A stretch of DNA of 51,716 nucleotides, taken from NCBI GenBank assembly GCA_022775005.1, contig JALFJR010000068.1:1-51716 (forward strand), in the 5' to 3' direction. The translations under genes were made by a program, and so were the position numbers. Positions 1-8,802 of this stretch are shown one piece after another. Source of the DNA: Parabacteroides sp. (GTDB taxonomy: Bacteria; Bacteroidota; Bacteroidia; Bacteroidales; Tannerellaceae). Position 1 is the stretch's first letter, and each line of letters begins with the position of its first letter. The notes under the pieces were generated by a model, which was given only the letters and a program-made list of their open reading frames with translations, did no database searches and was not told the DNA's origin.

Positions 1-138
1 ATAGGGATCTTCTTGCCGCAAGACGGTTGTCTTCCACCAACGATTCAGGTCGTGCGAGAGGGTCCCTGTCCCAACAAGACCCAGTTTATAGAGTTTTCCT
101 ACATGATCGAATTGGATGGCTGTAGTGCTCATATTCAT
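1..138 (-). CDS. Polysaccharide ABC exporter ATPase, Wzt-type (N-terminus only)
   Basis: Only the first 46 codons lie in the window; the gene continues beyond position 1. The reading starts MNMSTTAIQFDHVGKLYKL and goes on with GTGTLSHDLNRWW. This is the typical start of Bacteroidetes O-antigen/teichoic-acid export ATPases, which energise a two-subunit ABC-2 exporter. The Walker motifs would lie outside the window. Two in-frame ATGs, at 138 and 132, are possible starts; GAAGGAAAT just upstream favours 138. It sits 38 nt behind the permease gene in the same direction, the usual wzm-wzt order. The family call rests on a short stretch plus this context. Confidence 0.75.
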   Translation of the reverse strand, partial: MNMSTTAIQFDHVGKLYKLGLVGTGTLSHDLNRWWKTTVLRQEDPY

Positions 139-176
139 TGAATTTCCTTCTTTAACATTTGCATATTCCTTATCCT

Positions 177-1022
177 TTATACCGTATCCATAAAGTTTCG
201 CTCCACACGGCTGAAGATGACAACCGCGCAGAAGAGGGTGACGAGCATGAACAAGGTGCTATATAGCAGACCGCCCCAATCTAACATGCCACACCCCATG
301 CAACTGTATTTAAAGGTCTCGAAGATGGGGGTGAGCGGATTCAAGGCGATGATATCTCGGTACTTCTCGGGTGCCGCACTCAGCGGGTAGATGACCGGAG
401 TGGCATACATGAAAAGTTGCAAGCCGAAAGCGACCAGTTGGGTGAGGTCGCGATACTTGGTGGTCAAGGCCGACACGATGAGTCCCCACGACATCGCATG
501 GAAGGCGATGAGGAATATCAGGAAGGGGAACAGCAGCAACGCCATATTAACATGCAGAGATACTCCACTGATAGAGTAATAGAGATACATGGCTATAAAC
601 AGCACCAATTGTATGCCAAACTTGATCAGGTTTGAGGTGATACCCGACAACGGCACGACCAAGCGGGGGAAATAGACCTTGCCGAACACACTCGCATTGG
701 CAGTAAAGACATTGGAGGATACATTGAACGCGGAGCTGAAATAGTTCCACAACATGATGCCCGCCATATAGAACAGGGGTTGAGGCGCGCCATCCGTTGA
801 GATGCCCGCCAAACCTCCAAAGACGAACATATACATCACGGTGGTGAAGATGGGCTGAATCAGGAACCAAAGAGGCCCCAAAATGGTCTGCTTATACACG
901 GTGACGATGTCGCGCTTCACATACATATAGTAGAGATCACGATACCGCCATATTCCTTTCAGATCTATATCCAGCCACTTTTTCTTGGGCTTTATCTCTA
1001 TAGTCCAGTTTTCTGTTGTCAT
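177..1022 (-). CDS. Polysaccharide ABC exporter permease, Wzm-type (ABC-2 family)
   Basis: The 281-aa product is the inner-membrane permease of an ABC-2 exporter that moves a lipid-linked polysaccharide to the periplasm. The N-terminus has the family feature WRYRDLYYMYVKRDIVTVYKQTILGPLWF split by the first hydrophobic segment; about six hydrophobic segments follow, and NPLTPIFETF near the end is also typical. I start it at the ATG at 1022 (MTTENWTIEI), 19 nt after the stop of the upstream gene. An upstream in-frame start at 1070 would add 16 unlikely residues and overlap that gene. It is paired with the Wzt ATPase behind it. Its presence makes this an ABC-transporter-dependent polysaccharide locus, even though Wza- and Wzc-type genes precede it. 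Confidence 0.85.
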   Translation of the reverse strand: MTTENWTIEIKPKKKWLDIDLKGIWRYRDLYYMYVKRDIVTVYKQTILGPLWFLIQPIFTTVMYMFVFGGLAGISTDGAPQPLFYMAGIMLWNYFSSAFNVSSNVFTANASVFGKVYFPRLVVPLSGITSNLIKFGIQLVLFIAMYLYYSISGVSLHVNMALLLFPFLIFLIAFHAMSWGLIVSALTTKYRDLTQLVAFGLQLFMYATPVIYPLSAAPEKYRDIIALNPLTPIFETFKYSCMGCGMLDWGGLLYSTLFMLVTLFCAVVIFSRVERNFMDTV

Positions 1023-1041
1023 GCTTGCAATGAACGTTATT

Positions 1042-2046
1042 TCAAGAGCGACTATCCCAGCTGAGCACACAATGCTGCAACTTATGGTCGCTCCAAGGAT
1101 TAGAAATCAATTGGTAACGGTTTACCCGAAACAGCGGCGAGCTGAGCACATAATCTATCCGAAGCCAGTTGCCCCAACGCTGGTAACTGCCCTTCCAGGT
1201 CTTACCTGCCCGCAGATAACCATCTTGTAGCTGACGACTGACTCTGCGATAAGCATACGAGGCCGGTGTATCGTTAAAATCGCCACACACGATGACCGGA
1301 TAGGGGCTCTCGGCAATGGCTTTTGCCAAGAGATCTGCCTGACGGTTCCGTTGGATGGCATGGCGACGCATGGCTTGCAGGCTTTTCTTTCCTATCGTCG
1401 CGCCATTCATGCCGGTCGTTTGCAAATGGACATTAAACAGCCGGACGATTTGCTCCCCCATCCGGAGATCCACTTGCAGTATCTTGTTAAAACTATCCGG
1501 GAAGTAGGATTCTTGCACCTGCTCGATCGGCCAACGACTGAAAAGAGCCAGGTTGAGCACCTCATCTTCACGGGAGTTGGTGACCCGGTAGGGATAAGCG
1601 GGAAAGGCTGCCTGAAGGGTGTCCCACGCCAACAGATTGGTATGAGGACGCTCTTGCAAACAGATGAGATCCGGTTGATGGGCCTGTATGGCCTGAGCGG
1701 CTTTCGCTAACGTATCTTTATTCAGTTGGAATCCCTCCGTGTTCCAACAGATCAACGCCAAGCGATTAGCCATGGGATGCTCGGCCTGCCCCAAACGATG
1801 AAACGGGCAGTAACCAGACAATACAGGCAGACTACCCAGCAGCAAGAGTAGGTATAGCACGCCACAACGCTTGCGCTTCCAAAGGGAAATGACCAACGCG
1901 ATTCCATCCGCCAGAAGGATAGGGATCGCCAACAGGCTGATGAAGATCAAATTCCCCGCCCTTTCGGGTGTGAGATAGGGTAGCAGAATCAACGATAAGG
2001 TCAACCCGCTCAGGATGATCGCGGAGAGATAGTTAAATACGCGCAT
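1042..2046 (-). CDS. Endonuclease/exonuclease/phosphatase-fold membrane protein
   Basis: The 334-aa product has an N-terminal membrane part (about residues 5-85, two or three helices) and a C-terminal DNase I/EEP-type domain. The EEP motifs are visible in order: ICWNTEGF, CLQE (metal-binding Glu), FNVHLQTT, VCGDFNDTPAS, RIDYVL and SDH (catalytic His). Family members cleave phosphodiesters or phosphate monoesters; the domain should face the periplasm or act at the membrane. Its start overlaps the end of the PHP phosphatase gene by 14 nt, so the two are probably co-translated. The substrate is unknown. A nucleic acid is unlikely in this locus; a sugar- or lipid-linked phosphodiester is possible but is inference. 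Confidence 0.85.
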   Translation of the reverse strand: MRVFNYLSAIILSGLTLSLILLPYLTPERAGNLIFISLLAIPILLADGIALVISLWKRKRCGVLYLLLLLGSLPVLSGYCPFHRLGQAEHPMANRLALICWNTEGFQLNKDTLAKAAQAIQAHQPDLICLQERPHTNLLAWDTLQAAFPAYPYRVTNSREDEVLNLALFSRWPIEQVQESYFPDSFNKILQVDLRMGEQIVRLFNVHLQTTGMNGATIGKKSLQAMRRHAIQRNRQADLLAKAIAESPYPVIVCGDFNDTPASYAYRRVSRQLQDGYLRAGKTWKGSYQRWGNWLRIDYVLSSPLFRVNRYQLISNPWSDHKLQHCVLSWDSRS

Positions 2047-2752
2047 TATTCGCTATCAGCTCACCCAACGCATCGAGCTGCTTCCGGGTCAGCTTCAATT
2101 TATCCAACAGGGGTTGGTAACGTGCCAGATGGTGCAGATCCGTACCTACAAAATCATACATCTCCTGCTTGAGCAGCTTCTCGCTAACGGCTTTGGGAAA
2201 GGGGCCATAGTAACCGCTCAGCGACATCAAATTGAGCTGGAAGCTATATCCCCGTTCTTTCAACTGGCCATAATCTTTCTCGTCCATATACAAGTAACGC
2301 TCCGGATGAGCAATGACCGGCAGGTAACCGGCATTCCATACTTGCATAAGGATCTCCTGCAAACCAACGGGAGGAGACATATAGGAGGTCTCGACCAGCA
2401 GATGGTTCTTGCCCAAAGGCAATAACTCTCCCTTTAGCTTACCCGTGAAGGCCGCGTCCATCATGTACTCAGAGGAGAGGGATAGGCTCAACGGGCCGGA
2501 GTAGGCCGCCCGCAACGCCTCGAAACGCTGTTGCAGTTTCTGGTTGAGCGAGGGATAATCCTCCATGATATGGGGAGTGAGCCAAACCTCTCGCAACCCT
2601 AAGGATTCCATATACCGCAGCAGGGAGAGGCTGGTCTCTATATCCGGCGAACCGTCATCCACCCCCGGAAGCACATGGGAGTGGATATCGGTCATTCCTT
2701 TCAATATGCCCGACTCAACGAGCTTATATTTGGACTTGAAAATACCAAACAT
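2033..2752 (-). CDS. PHP-type tyrosine phosphatase, CpsB/YwqE-like
   Basis: The 239-aa product is a metal-dependent PHP-fold phosphatase. Visible motifs are TDIHSHVLPGVDDGS near residue 21, LTPHIMEDYP, VIAHPERY and GTDLHH, which supply the His/Asp metal ligands. In other bacteria this family removes phosphate from the tyrosine tail of the capsule kinase. Here it directly follows the Wzc-type kinase gene (14 nt gap), whose C-terminus carries a tyrosine repeat, so a kinase/phosphatase pair controlling chain length or export is likely. The gene overlaps the next one by 14 nt. Family assignment is firm; the phosphotyrosine role is inferred from family and neighbour. Confidence 0.9.
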   Translation of the reverse strand: MFGIFKSKYKLVESGILKGMTDIHSHVLPGVDDGSPDIETSLSLLRYMESLGLREVWLTPHIMEDYPSLNQKLQQRFEALRAAYSGPLSLSLSSEYMMDAAFTGKLKGELLPLGKNHLLVETSYMSPPVGLQEILMQVWNAGYLPVIAHPERYLYMDEKDYGQLKERGYSFQLNLMSLSGYYGPFPKAVSEKLLKQEMYDFVGTDLHHLARYQPLLDKLKLTRKQLDALGELIANNARI

Positions 2753-2766
2753 CTTTCACTTTCTTT

Positions 2767-5181
2767 TTACGATTTCTTTTGGAACAGTCGTTTCCAACGG
2801 GATTCCGAGCCATCCACATAGCCGTAGCCATAGCCGTAGCCATAGCCGTAACCATAACCATACCTACTTGTCTTGATGATCGCGCCATTAAGCACTAACG
2901 ACATGTTCTTCAGTTGGTCACTCCGGTAGATCTTCTCCAACTCTGGCAACATCCGGCGATCCAGCTTGCCTACACGCACCACGAAGATCGTCAAATCGGC
3001 GATGCGATTGGTGATCGCGGCATCGGCAACGACTCCCACAGGCACATTGTCCACAAAGATATAGTCGTAACGCTTGCGCAATTCGGCAATCATAGCTTCC
3101 AATTGCTCGCTGAGCAACAGCTCGGATGGATTAGGCGCGATTGGCCCGGCCGAGATGAAATCCAGATTCTCACAGATCTCATTGTGTTTGATGATCTCGT
3201 CAATCGTCGCTTTACCGGCCAGGAAAGAGGTCACACCCTTCTCCGTCGAATGGAGATGGGTATGCGAGGTCAATGTTCCCTTTCGGATATCCATGTCAAT
3301 CAATATCACCCGCTTATCGGTTTGCGCGAAGCTGGCCGCCAAGTTGCTGGATACATAGGTCTTACCGGCTCCCGGTCCGAAGGAGCTGAAAGTAACCACC
3401 TGCATGTTCTTCGCCTTGACACGCATGAAGTCCATATTGGTACGGATGATACGGAATGCCTCCGAAACCACATCACGCCCTTGCGCGCGAACAGCAATGC
3501 CATGCGCCGAATCCTTATCTCCCTTCTTGCCTTTGGATGAATCTTTCGGGATCTCACCCAAGAAAGGCACGCTCACGGCATCCTCAATGTCTTTACGGTT
3601 GCGGATACGCGTATCAAAGAACAGGAACAGCAGCAGGATGACTGCCGGAAGGGTGAATCCTTTCATGACACCCGCCATGATCATGTTGCGTCCGTTGGGC
3701 GAGATCGGAGAGTCTCCTCCTCCCGCGGGATCCAGCACACGGGCATCGGTCTCGGTAGTGGCCTGGCTCAACGCATTCTCCTCTCGTTTGTTCAACAGGT
3801 AGAGGTAAAGCTCCTCCTTGATGCGCTGCTGGCGCTCGATGGAAAGCATTTGCTGCTGTTGCTTGGGGATATTGGCCACTCGCCACTGGGCCTCTCCCGC
3901 CCGATTGCGAGCCTCATTCAGTTTCACGTCGATACTGACGATCAGGTTGTCAATCGCCCGGATAATGTTCTGTCGCATGGCATTCAGGTTCTTGTTCAGC
4001 TCCTGAACGATGGGGTTCTTATCGCTACTTCCCTCGATCAACTTATCTCGTTTCAACTTATTGGCATTATAGGCCGCTATCTGTGTCTCGATATTGATGT
4101 CGGCAATACCGGTATTGGAGGGGATCAAATCAGTCTCTTTCGACGGATCCACCAGATAACTCTTGATGTAACGTGCCATGCGCGCCTGCAACTCCAGCTC
4201 CTGCGTCGTTGAGCTATACTGACGTTTGTCTGACATCGACATAGACGCGGCCGAGCCGATATCAATGATGTCATTTTCTTGCTTGTACGACTGCAGCTCG
4301 CTCTCGACACCTCCCAGCTCCTTCTCGATAATCACCAGACGCTCATTGATGAAATTAGAGGTATTGATCGCGATCTGGTTCTTGTCCTTGACAGTCTCCT
4401 CGTTATACACCGTGATCAGCGTATTCAGCACATCCTCCGCACGGGCGGTGGAGTAATCCCGCAACGACAAATAGAGGATGGAAGCGTCATTCTCCGCCTG
4501 GCTGATGTTCAAGTTGCTTCTGAACAGGCTGGCCATCGTGTCCGTGCTTTGCCGGCGCACCTCTATCGGTGTGTTAAACCACTTCTCCGAGAAGTACAAT
4601 GTTGGGGTAATGACCAACTTTCCGATCGGCGATTGGATGGTGTCGCCCACATTGGCGGTCAGCGAGATTCCTGTCGCGTCATTCGAGAAATCAGACAACC
4701 TGACCTTCTCCTTGCTCAGGATCCGGACAGTCAAGCTGAAGGTGAAATGGTCCTCCTCCTCGGGGAACGATACCTTGACAGGAGCTTGCGTGTAAAGCTC
4801 CTCCTCGCGCAACTCATTCATGATGATGTAGCAGACATTGGCATGAAGACGGTTCACCACGTCGCGCATCAACTTGTGCGACTGAAATTGCAAGATCTCA
4901 TTCGATACATTCGTATACGTATAGGTATTGAAACGATCCAACCCACGACCGATATTGTTGGAATGGGCATCTTTGATCATCACAGTAGCCGATCGAGAAT
5001 AGACAAATGGTGTCTTGGCATATTGATACCAAGCATATCCGCCAAACAGACCGACCGATAAGACAAACCAATACCACTTGGACAACAGGTACAAGAGGAT
5101 GTCTATCGGATTGATATTGAATCCTCCACCACTGATGGCCTTATCGCCTGACAGATCTTTCTGTTCGCTCATCTTTATCAT
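2767..5181 (-). CDS. Wzc-like polysaccharide chain-length regulator and BY-kinase
   Basis: The product (804 aa from the chosen start) is an inner-membrane polysaccharide co-polymerase with a cytoplasmic tyrosine kinase. After a short cytoplasmic N-terminus comes a first membrane helix (about 35-55) and a Wzz-type domain. A long coiled-coil-prone periplasmic region follows, then a second helix (about 510-530). The kinase domain has Walker A GPGAGKT near residue 605, Walker A' ILIDMDIRKG and Walker B YIFVDNVPVG. The C-terminus ends in eight tyrosines alternating with glycine, the autophosphorylation cluster. I start at the ATG at 5181 (MIKMSEQKDL), preceded by GGAACAAC; an in-frame codon at 5208 would overlap the wza gene. 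It lies between wza and its presumed phosphatase. Confidence 0.92.
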   Translation of the reverse strand: MIKMSEQKDLSGDKAISGGGFNINPIDILLYLLSKWYWFVLSVGLFGGYAWYQYAKTPFVYSRSATVMIKDAHSNNIGRGLDRFNTYTYTNVSNEILQFQSHKLMRDVVNRLHANVCYIIMNELREEELYTQAPVKVSFPEEEDHFTFSLTVRILSKEKVRLSDFSNDATGISLTANVGDTIQSPIGKLVITPTLYFSEKWFNTPIEVRRQSTDTMASLFRSNLNISQAENDASILYLSLRDYSTARAEDVLNTLITVYNEETVKDKNQIAINTSNFINERLVIIEKELGGVESELQSYKQENDIIDIGSAASMSMSDKRQYSSTTQELELQARMARYIKSYLVDPSKETDLIPSNTGIADINIETQIAAYNANKLKRDKLIEGSSDKNPIVQELNKNLNAMRQNIIRAIDNLIVSIDVKLNEARNRAGEAQWRVANIPKQQQQMLSIERQQRIKEELYLYLLNKREENALSQATTETDARVLDPAGGGDSPISPNGRNMIMAGVMKGFTLPAVILLLFLFFDTRIRNRKDIEDAVSVPFLGEIPKDSSKGKKGDKDSAHGIAVRAQGRDVVSEAFRIIRTNMDFMRVKAKNMQVVTFSSFGPGAGKTYVSSNLAASFAQTDKRVILIDMDIRKGTLTSHTHLHSTEKGVTSFLAGKATIDEIIKHNEICENLDFISAGPIAPNPSELLLSEQLEAMIAELRKRYDYIFVDNVPVGVVADAAITNRIADLTIFVVRVGKLDRRMLPELEKIYRSDQLKNMSLVLNGAIIKTSRYGYGYGYGYGYGYGYVDGSESRWKRLFQKKS
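2818..2862 (-). repeat. In-frame Tyr-Gly minisatellite in the kinase tail
   Basis: Fifteen codons read as eight Tyr separated by seven Gly. On the plus strand a 12-nt unit (ATAGCCGTAGCC) recurs nearly perfectly about three times, alternating the two Tyr codons. Copy-number change in 6- or 12-nt steps would keep the frame and alter the number of phosphorylatable tyrosines. Confidence 0.85.
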
Positions 5182-5194
5182 GTTGTTCCGTTTT

Positions 5195-6004
5195 TTAGTT
5201 GACAGCAAGCAATATTAAAGAGGTGACGGTCGTGATGAATGACAAGACCATGCTCCATGCGCTCAGCCGCTGCTGAGTCTGCTCGGTAGCCTTCATGCTG
5301 GTAGGCTCCACATAGACAATGTCATTCTGTTGCAGATAATAGTAAGGAGACATGAAGATGTCTTTACTGCGGATGTCGTGGAACAGGATCCGACGTTTAT
5401 TTCCATATTCCCGGATCACTGCGATACGATCCAAACGGGAACGAGGGGTCAGGTCGCCCGCCATAGCCAAAGCCTCCAACAGGGTGATACGGTCGCCTTT
5501 CACGTCGAAGGTACCTACATGTCCGACCTCTCCCAAGACGGAAAACTTGAAGTTCAAGAAGTTCACGGTAACGATAGGATCCTTGAGCAATTCCTCATTG
5601 ACCAGTCTTTTCTTGATCAACTCCGTCAATTGACGACGAGTAAGCCCCTCGACATGCAGCTCGCCCAAGACCGGAAAATCGATATTACCATTGATATCCA
5701 CCAAATAGCCCTTTTCCTTATCATCACTGATGATTCCTACCTCATTGTTCGAGATGGTTCCATCCACACCCACCGAATAGCTTCGGCTTCCAGACACGTT
5801 GAAGGGCAGAGACAGCTCCGGATTCTTACTGTTCACGATAATACTCAGTCGGTCATCTCGATGGATGATCGCCTCGTATTTCTGGATCATAGGATACTCC
5901 TGTAGTTCGTCCATATCCTGTAAATAGACAAAATCTTTACGCGTAGCGCAAGAACTCAAAATGACCACGGCCAACAGAAAGGCCCATTTAATCGTTTTAT
6001 TCAT
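5195..6004 (-). CDS. Wza-like polysaccharide export lipoprotein
   Basis: The 269-aa product is an outer-membrane polysaccharide export protein. It has a lipoprotein signal (MNKTIKWAFLLAVVILSSC, lipidated Cys at residue 19). A poly-export domain follows (about 45-125, containing IHRDDRLSIIVNSKN), then an SLBB-type domain (about 130-225, FSVLGEVGHVGTFDV). The C-terminus is hydrophobic (AWSMVLSFITTVTSLIL), fitting the membrane helix of the family. It would form the outer-membrane channel working with the Wzc-like protein encoded next. It sits directly behind the peptide-cassette ABC transporter (21 nt gap), with no visible terminator or new promoter between them. Confidence 0.9.
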   Translation of the reverse strand: MNKTIKWAFLLAVVILSSCATRKDFVYLQDMDELQEYPMIQKYEAIIHRDDRLSIIVNSKNPELSLPFNVSGSRSYSVGVDGTISNNEVGIISDDKEKGYLVDINGNIDFPVLGELHVEGLTRRQLTELIKKRLVNEELLKDPIVTVNFLNFKFSVLGEVGHVGTFDVKGDRITLLEALAMAGDLTPRSRLDRIAVIREYGNKRRILFHDIRSKDIFMSPYYYLQQNDIVYVEPTSMKATEQTQQRLSAWSMVLSFITTVTSLILLAVN

Positions 6005-6025
6005 CGTTTGATAATTTAATATTTT

Positions 6026-7714
6026 CTATTTCTTTATATGAATGACTTGATCACATCGCTCCATCAACCGAGGATCGTGTGTCACAAAGATCAACGTATT
6101 GTCTTTACCCCACAGCAACAGATTATCCATCAATCGTTTGGTGGTTTCCGTATCCAAGGCCGACGAGGCCTCGTCAAACAGCCAGATCCGTCCGGGGCGC
6201 AGCAACGCCCGTGCGATCGCGATCCGTTGGGCCTGCCCCTCGGATAGGCCATACCCATGCTCTCCAACCTTGGTATCCAACCCTTCCGGCAGCTCAAACA
6301 CGAACTCGGCGCAAGCCAACTGGATGACCTGACGCAACAGCGCATCGTCTGCCCTTGGTTTACCCAACCACAAATTCTCCCGGATCGTACCGCTCAGCAA
6401 GGTGTTTCCTTGTGGTACATAGACGAAATTGATCCGGACATCGGGGGTCACCACGTAGGTCTGTCCCTCATCTGTCGTCAGTTCCATATAGCCCGCTTCG
6501 GGATAAACCAACGCCAGCATCAAGCGGATAAGGGTGGTCTTTCCCGTTCCGGTAGGACCGGCTATCGCGGTTGCGCTTCCCGGATGAAAAGTGGCGGTAA
6601 AACGCTCAATGACAGGTTGCCCCTCCTCATAGCCAAAAGAGACCTCATGAAAATCCAAGGTCAACGGACGGTCGATATAGAGCGGATGCTCATCCGGCTC
6701 CACATCCTCGAAGAGCGCCATCAGACGCTCCACGGAGGTCCATCCACGCACCAAGCCGGGCGGGATAGCGATCAATCCCAAGAATGGGCCTTGCACCTGC
6801 CCTACCAATTGCAGGAAGGCCGTCATGGTGCCGAACGTGATCTCGTGATTATGTAGCTGGAAGATACCCCATAGGAACGCACATAGATACCCGCCACCAA
6901 ACGTAAAACCCATGACTCCTTGCGTGAAGGTGGAGAATTTAATCTGTTCCATACCTAATTTGAACAGCTTCTCTTGCGTGTCGTGCAGTTTCTGCTTCCG
7001 ATAGTCGGTGGCACCCAGCGAACGGACAAGCATACGCTTCGACAGATTCTCCTGCATGACTGTGCCCATCTCGCTGTTCATCGCCTTTTGCGCACGACTA
7101 AGCTCCCTGACCTTCCTAAAATAGATCTTGGATAATAAAACAAGTGGAGTGGCTCCCAAGATAAACCATGCCAAGCGGGCATCGAGAATCCATAAATAGA
7201 TGAACGAGCCTATTAGCTGCAAACTGGTAACTAACAGGTTAGGAATGATACTCATTCCCATGCCCAACACTTCGGAGGCATCGCTGCTGATACGGGTCAG
7301 CAGATCGCCGGTGTGCCACTTCCCAGCCCCTTTCCACGAGCACATCATCAACGCGTCAGACAATGAATTCTGCATCCGGATGCCGATGCGCATATTGATC
7401 TTGCCAAAGATCCAGGGAGAGATCAGCTTTATTCCCATGCCTACCAAGAAGGAGGCGACAACGATCGCGGCAACTAAATAGATATTCCCCTCTTGCGCAC
7501 CTGTGGCCACATCAATGATCCATTTCGACATCGCCACATTCACCAACGACATGATCACCCCGAAAATGCCGGAGAAGATCGAGAAGGTGATGAGCCAATG
7601 ATACCCTTCCGTGACCTGCATGACCCAACGGAAGGCCTTCCGCCCCAACTGATAGGTGTGACGCATATTCTCCCGCGTGAGTCTTTTCGAAATCTTTTGC
7701 AGCAGCTCGTTCAT
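6026..7714 (-). CDS. ABC exporter, fused membrane and ATPase domains
   Basis: The product (562 aa from the chosen start) is a half-size type I ABC exporter. The membrane domain covers about residues 35-310. The ATPase domain follows with Walker A GPTGTGKTT, signature LSEGQAQR (a variant of LSGGQ), Walker B IWLFDEASSALD and the H-loop FVTHD. There is no N-terminal C39 peptidase domain, so it cannot trim a double-glycine leader itself. I start at the ATG at 7714, which overlaps the upstream stop as ATGA and follows AGGAAGGA; the ATG at 7729 is the alternative. Its place at the end of the cassette suggests it exports the modified peptide. Export of a lipid or glycan precursor cannot be excluded. 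Confidence 0.88.
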   Translation of the reverse strand: MNELLQKISKRLTRENMRHTYQLGRKAFRWVMQVTEGYHWLITFSIFSGIFGVIMSLVNVAMSKWIIDVATGAQEGNIYLVAAIVVASFLVGMGIKLISPWIFGKINMRIGIRMQNSLSDALMMCSWKGAGKWHTGDLLTRISSDASEVLGMGMSIIPNLLVTSLQLIGSFIYLWILDARLAWFILGATPLVLLSKIYFRKVRELSRAQKAMNSEMGTVMQENLSKRMLVRSLGATDYRKQKLHDTQEKLFKLGMEQIKFSTFTQGVMGFTFGGGYLCAFLWGIFQLHNHEITFGTMTAFLQLVGQVQGPFLGLIAIPPGLVRGWTSVERLMALFEDVEPDEHPLYIDRPLTLDFHEVSFGYEEGQPVIERFTATFHPGSATAIAGPTGTGKTTLIRLMLALVYPEAGYMELTTDEGQTYVVTPDVRINFVYVPQGNTLLSGTIRENLWLGKPRADDALLRQVIQLACAEFVFELPEGLDTKVGEHGYGLSEGQAQRIAIARALLRPGRIWLFDEASSALDTETTKRLMDNLLLWGKDNTLIFVTHDPRLMERCDQVIHIKK

Positions 7715-8793
7715 TTCCTTCCTATCCATTCTTTAAACCGCACGAAGGTTAATCCGGCCAACCACCAGAAGGTCTCATCGAAGGCATACCCCAGCGACAG
7801 GTGTATCTTGTGCATCACCCGCCGCAACGTATAGCGTTTGTTCGCCCATTTCCCGGAGGGACGCTCACCATAACGCGCGTCTCCATGCCCGAAATTACCA
7901 CTTTCCAGCACCTCTCGCAGCAACGGTTCCGGACAACCTTTCACAGGGAAGGGCACCTCGTCTGCCGGCAATCCCAAATAGTTCACCAACAAGGCATATA
8001 ACAATCTGTTCCATCGATAAATATGCCATTGGCGGCAAAGACGCTCCAGCGTCTGAATGTCGGTAACGGCATGTAGGGCATGGAAAGTCATCGCCACGTC
8101 GCACAATTGCCTTAACCCGATCCCCTCATTGATGAAATGTTTCAGGATATGGGTGGAAAGCAACAAGTGATTCGCCTCCACGGGGAGTCGTTCCTCTCCC
8201 TTCGCGAAAACCGTCGCTTCCCATTGGCGTATCTGCTGCTGAAGGAAAGGATTATGCAGCTCTATCAATCGGCTGTGATGCTCAATCAAGATGTTATTGA
8301 TCACACAGGATGCCTCTCCTTGTTTGCCTCGCTGCACGGGCAATCCCATCTGCTCCATCCGTTGGTTGGCCTGTTCGGTTTGCGCCTCATTGCCGAACCA
8401 CAAGTCAATATCGCCCGCCAGGCGATGCTCCGGATGCGGATAGAAATCGGCCACCCCTATTCCCTTCAGCACCAAGAAAGGGATGGAGGGAGCTTGCGCA
8501 TAGACCTGTCGCAACCCGTTGAGCAGGGAACGATGTTGCCGGTTCACCCGCTCCAACGTATCCACCTCCACGGTCCAGCTGAGCAACTGCCGCCGAGGCG
8601 GCATACAGGCGGCGGGCAAGAGGCAGACACCATCATAGACAATGCCCTGCACGGTCTGTTTCCTGGCCAGGCTATGGATCTCTTCCCATTCCTGCTCATT
8701 CAACGGGAAACAGGCGGAGCAATCTTCCTGACGGTTCCACAATCCTTGCCTGAGCAAGAGCATAAAGGCCTTCTGTAAAGAGGGGGATATCAT
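7711..8793 (-). CDS. Nucleotidyltransferase-family protein (NTP_transf_5-like)
   Basis: The 360-aa product has the core of a small nucleotidyltransferase fold: FLVLKGIGVADFYP followed by RLAGDIDLWF, where the two Asp of GDIDL would bind metal (about residues 107-132). His-rich segments (LIEHHSRLIELHNPF, LLLSTHILKHF) follow, as in the uncharacterised NTP_transf_5 group. From memory, relatives occur beside PqqD-like, HPr-kinase-like and ABC exporter genes, including lasso-peptide clusters. It could add a nucleotide to the peptide or a carrier; this is inference. It overlaps the exporter gene by 4 nt and is 9 nt behind a pqqD-like gene, so it is tightly coupled to the cassette. Confidence 0.75.
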   Translation of the reverse strand: MISPSLQKAFMLLLRQGLWNRQEDCSACFPLNEQEWEEIHSLARKQTVQGIVYDGVCLLPAACMPPRRQLLSWTVEVDTLERVNRQHRSLLNGLRQVYAQAPSIPFLVLKGIGVADFYPHPEHRLAGDIDLWFGNEAQTEQANQRMEQMGLPVQRGKQGEASCVINNILIEHHSRLIELHNPFLQQQIRQWEATVFAKGEERLPVEANHLLLSTHILKHFINEGIGLRQLCDVAMTFHALHAVTDIQTLERLCRQWHIYRWNRLLYALLVNYLGLPADEVPFPVKGCPEPLLREVLESGNFGHGDARYGERPSGKWANKRYTLRRVMHKIHLSLGYAFDETFWWLAGLTFVRFKEWIGRK

Positions 8794-8802
8794 CTCTCGA
8801 AG

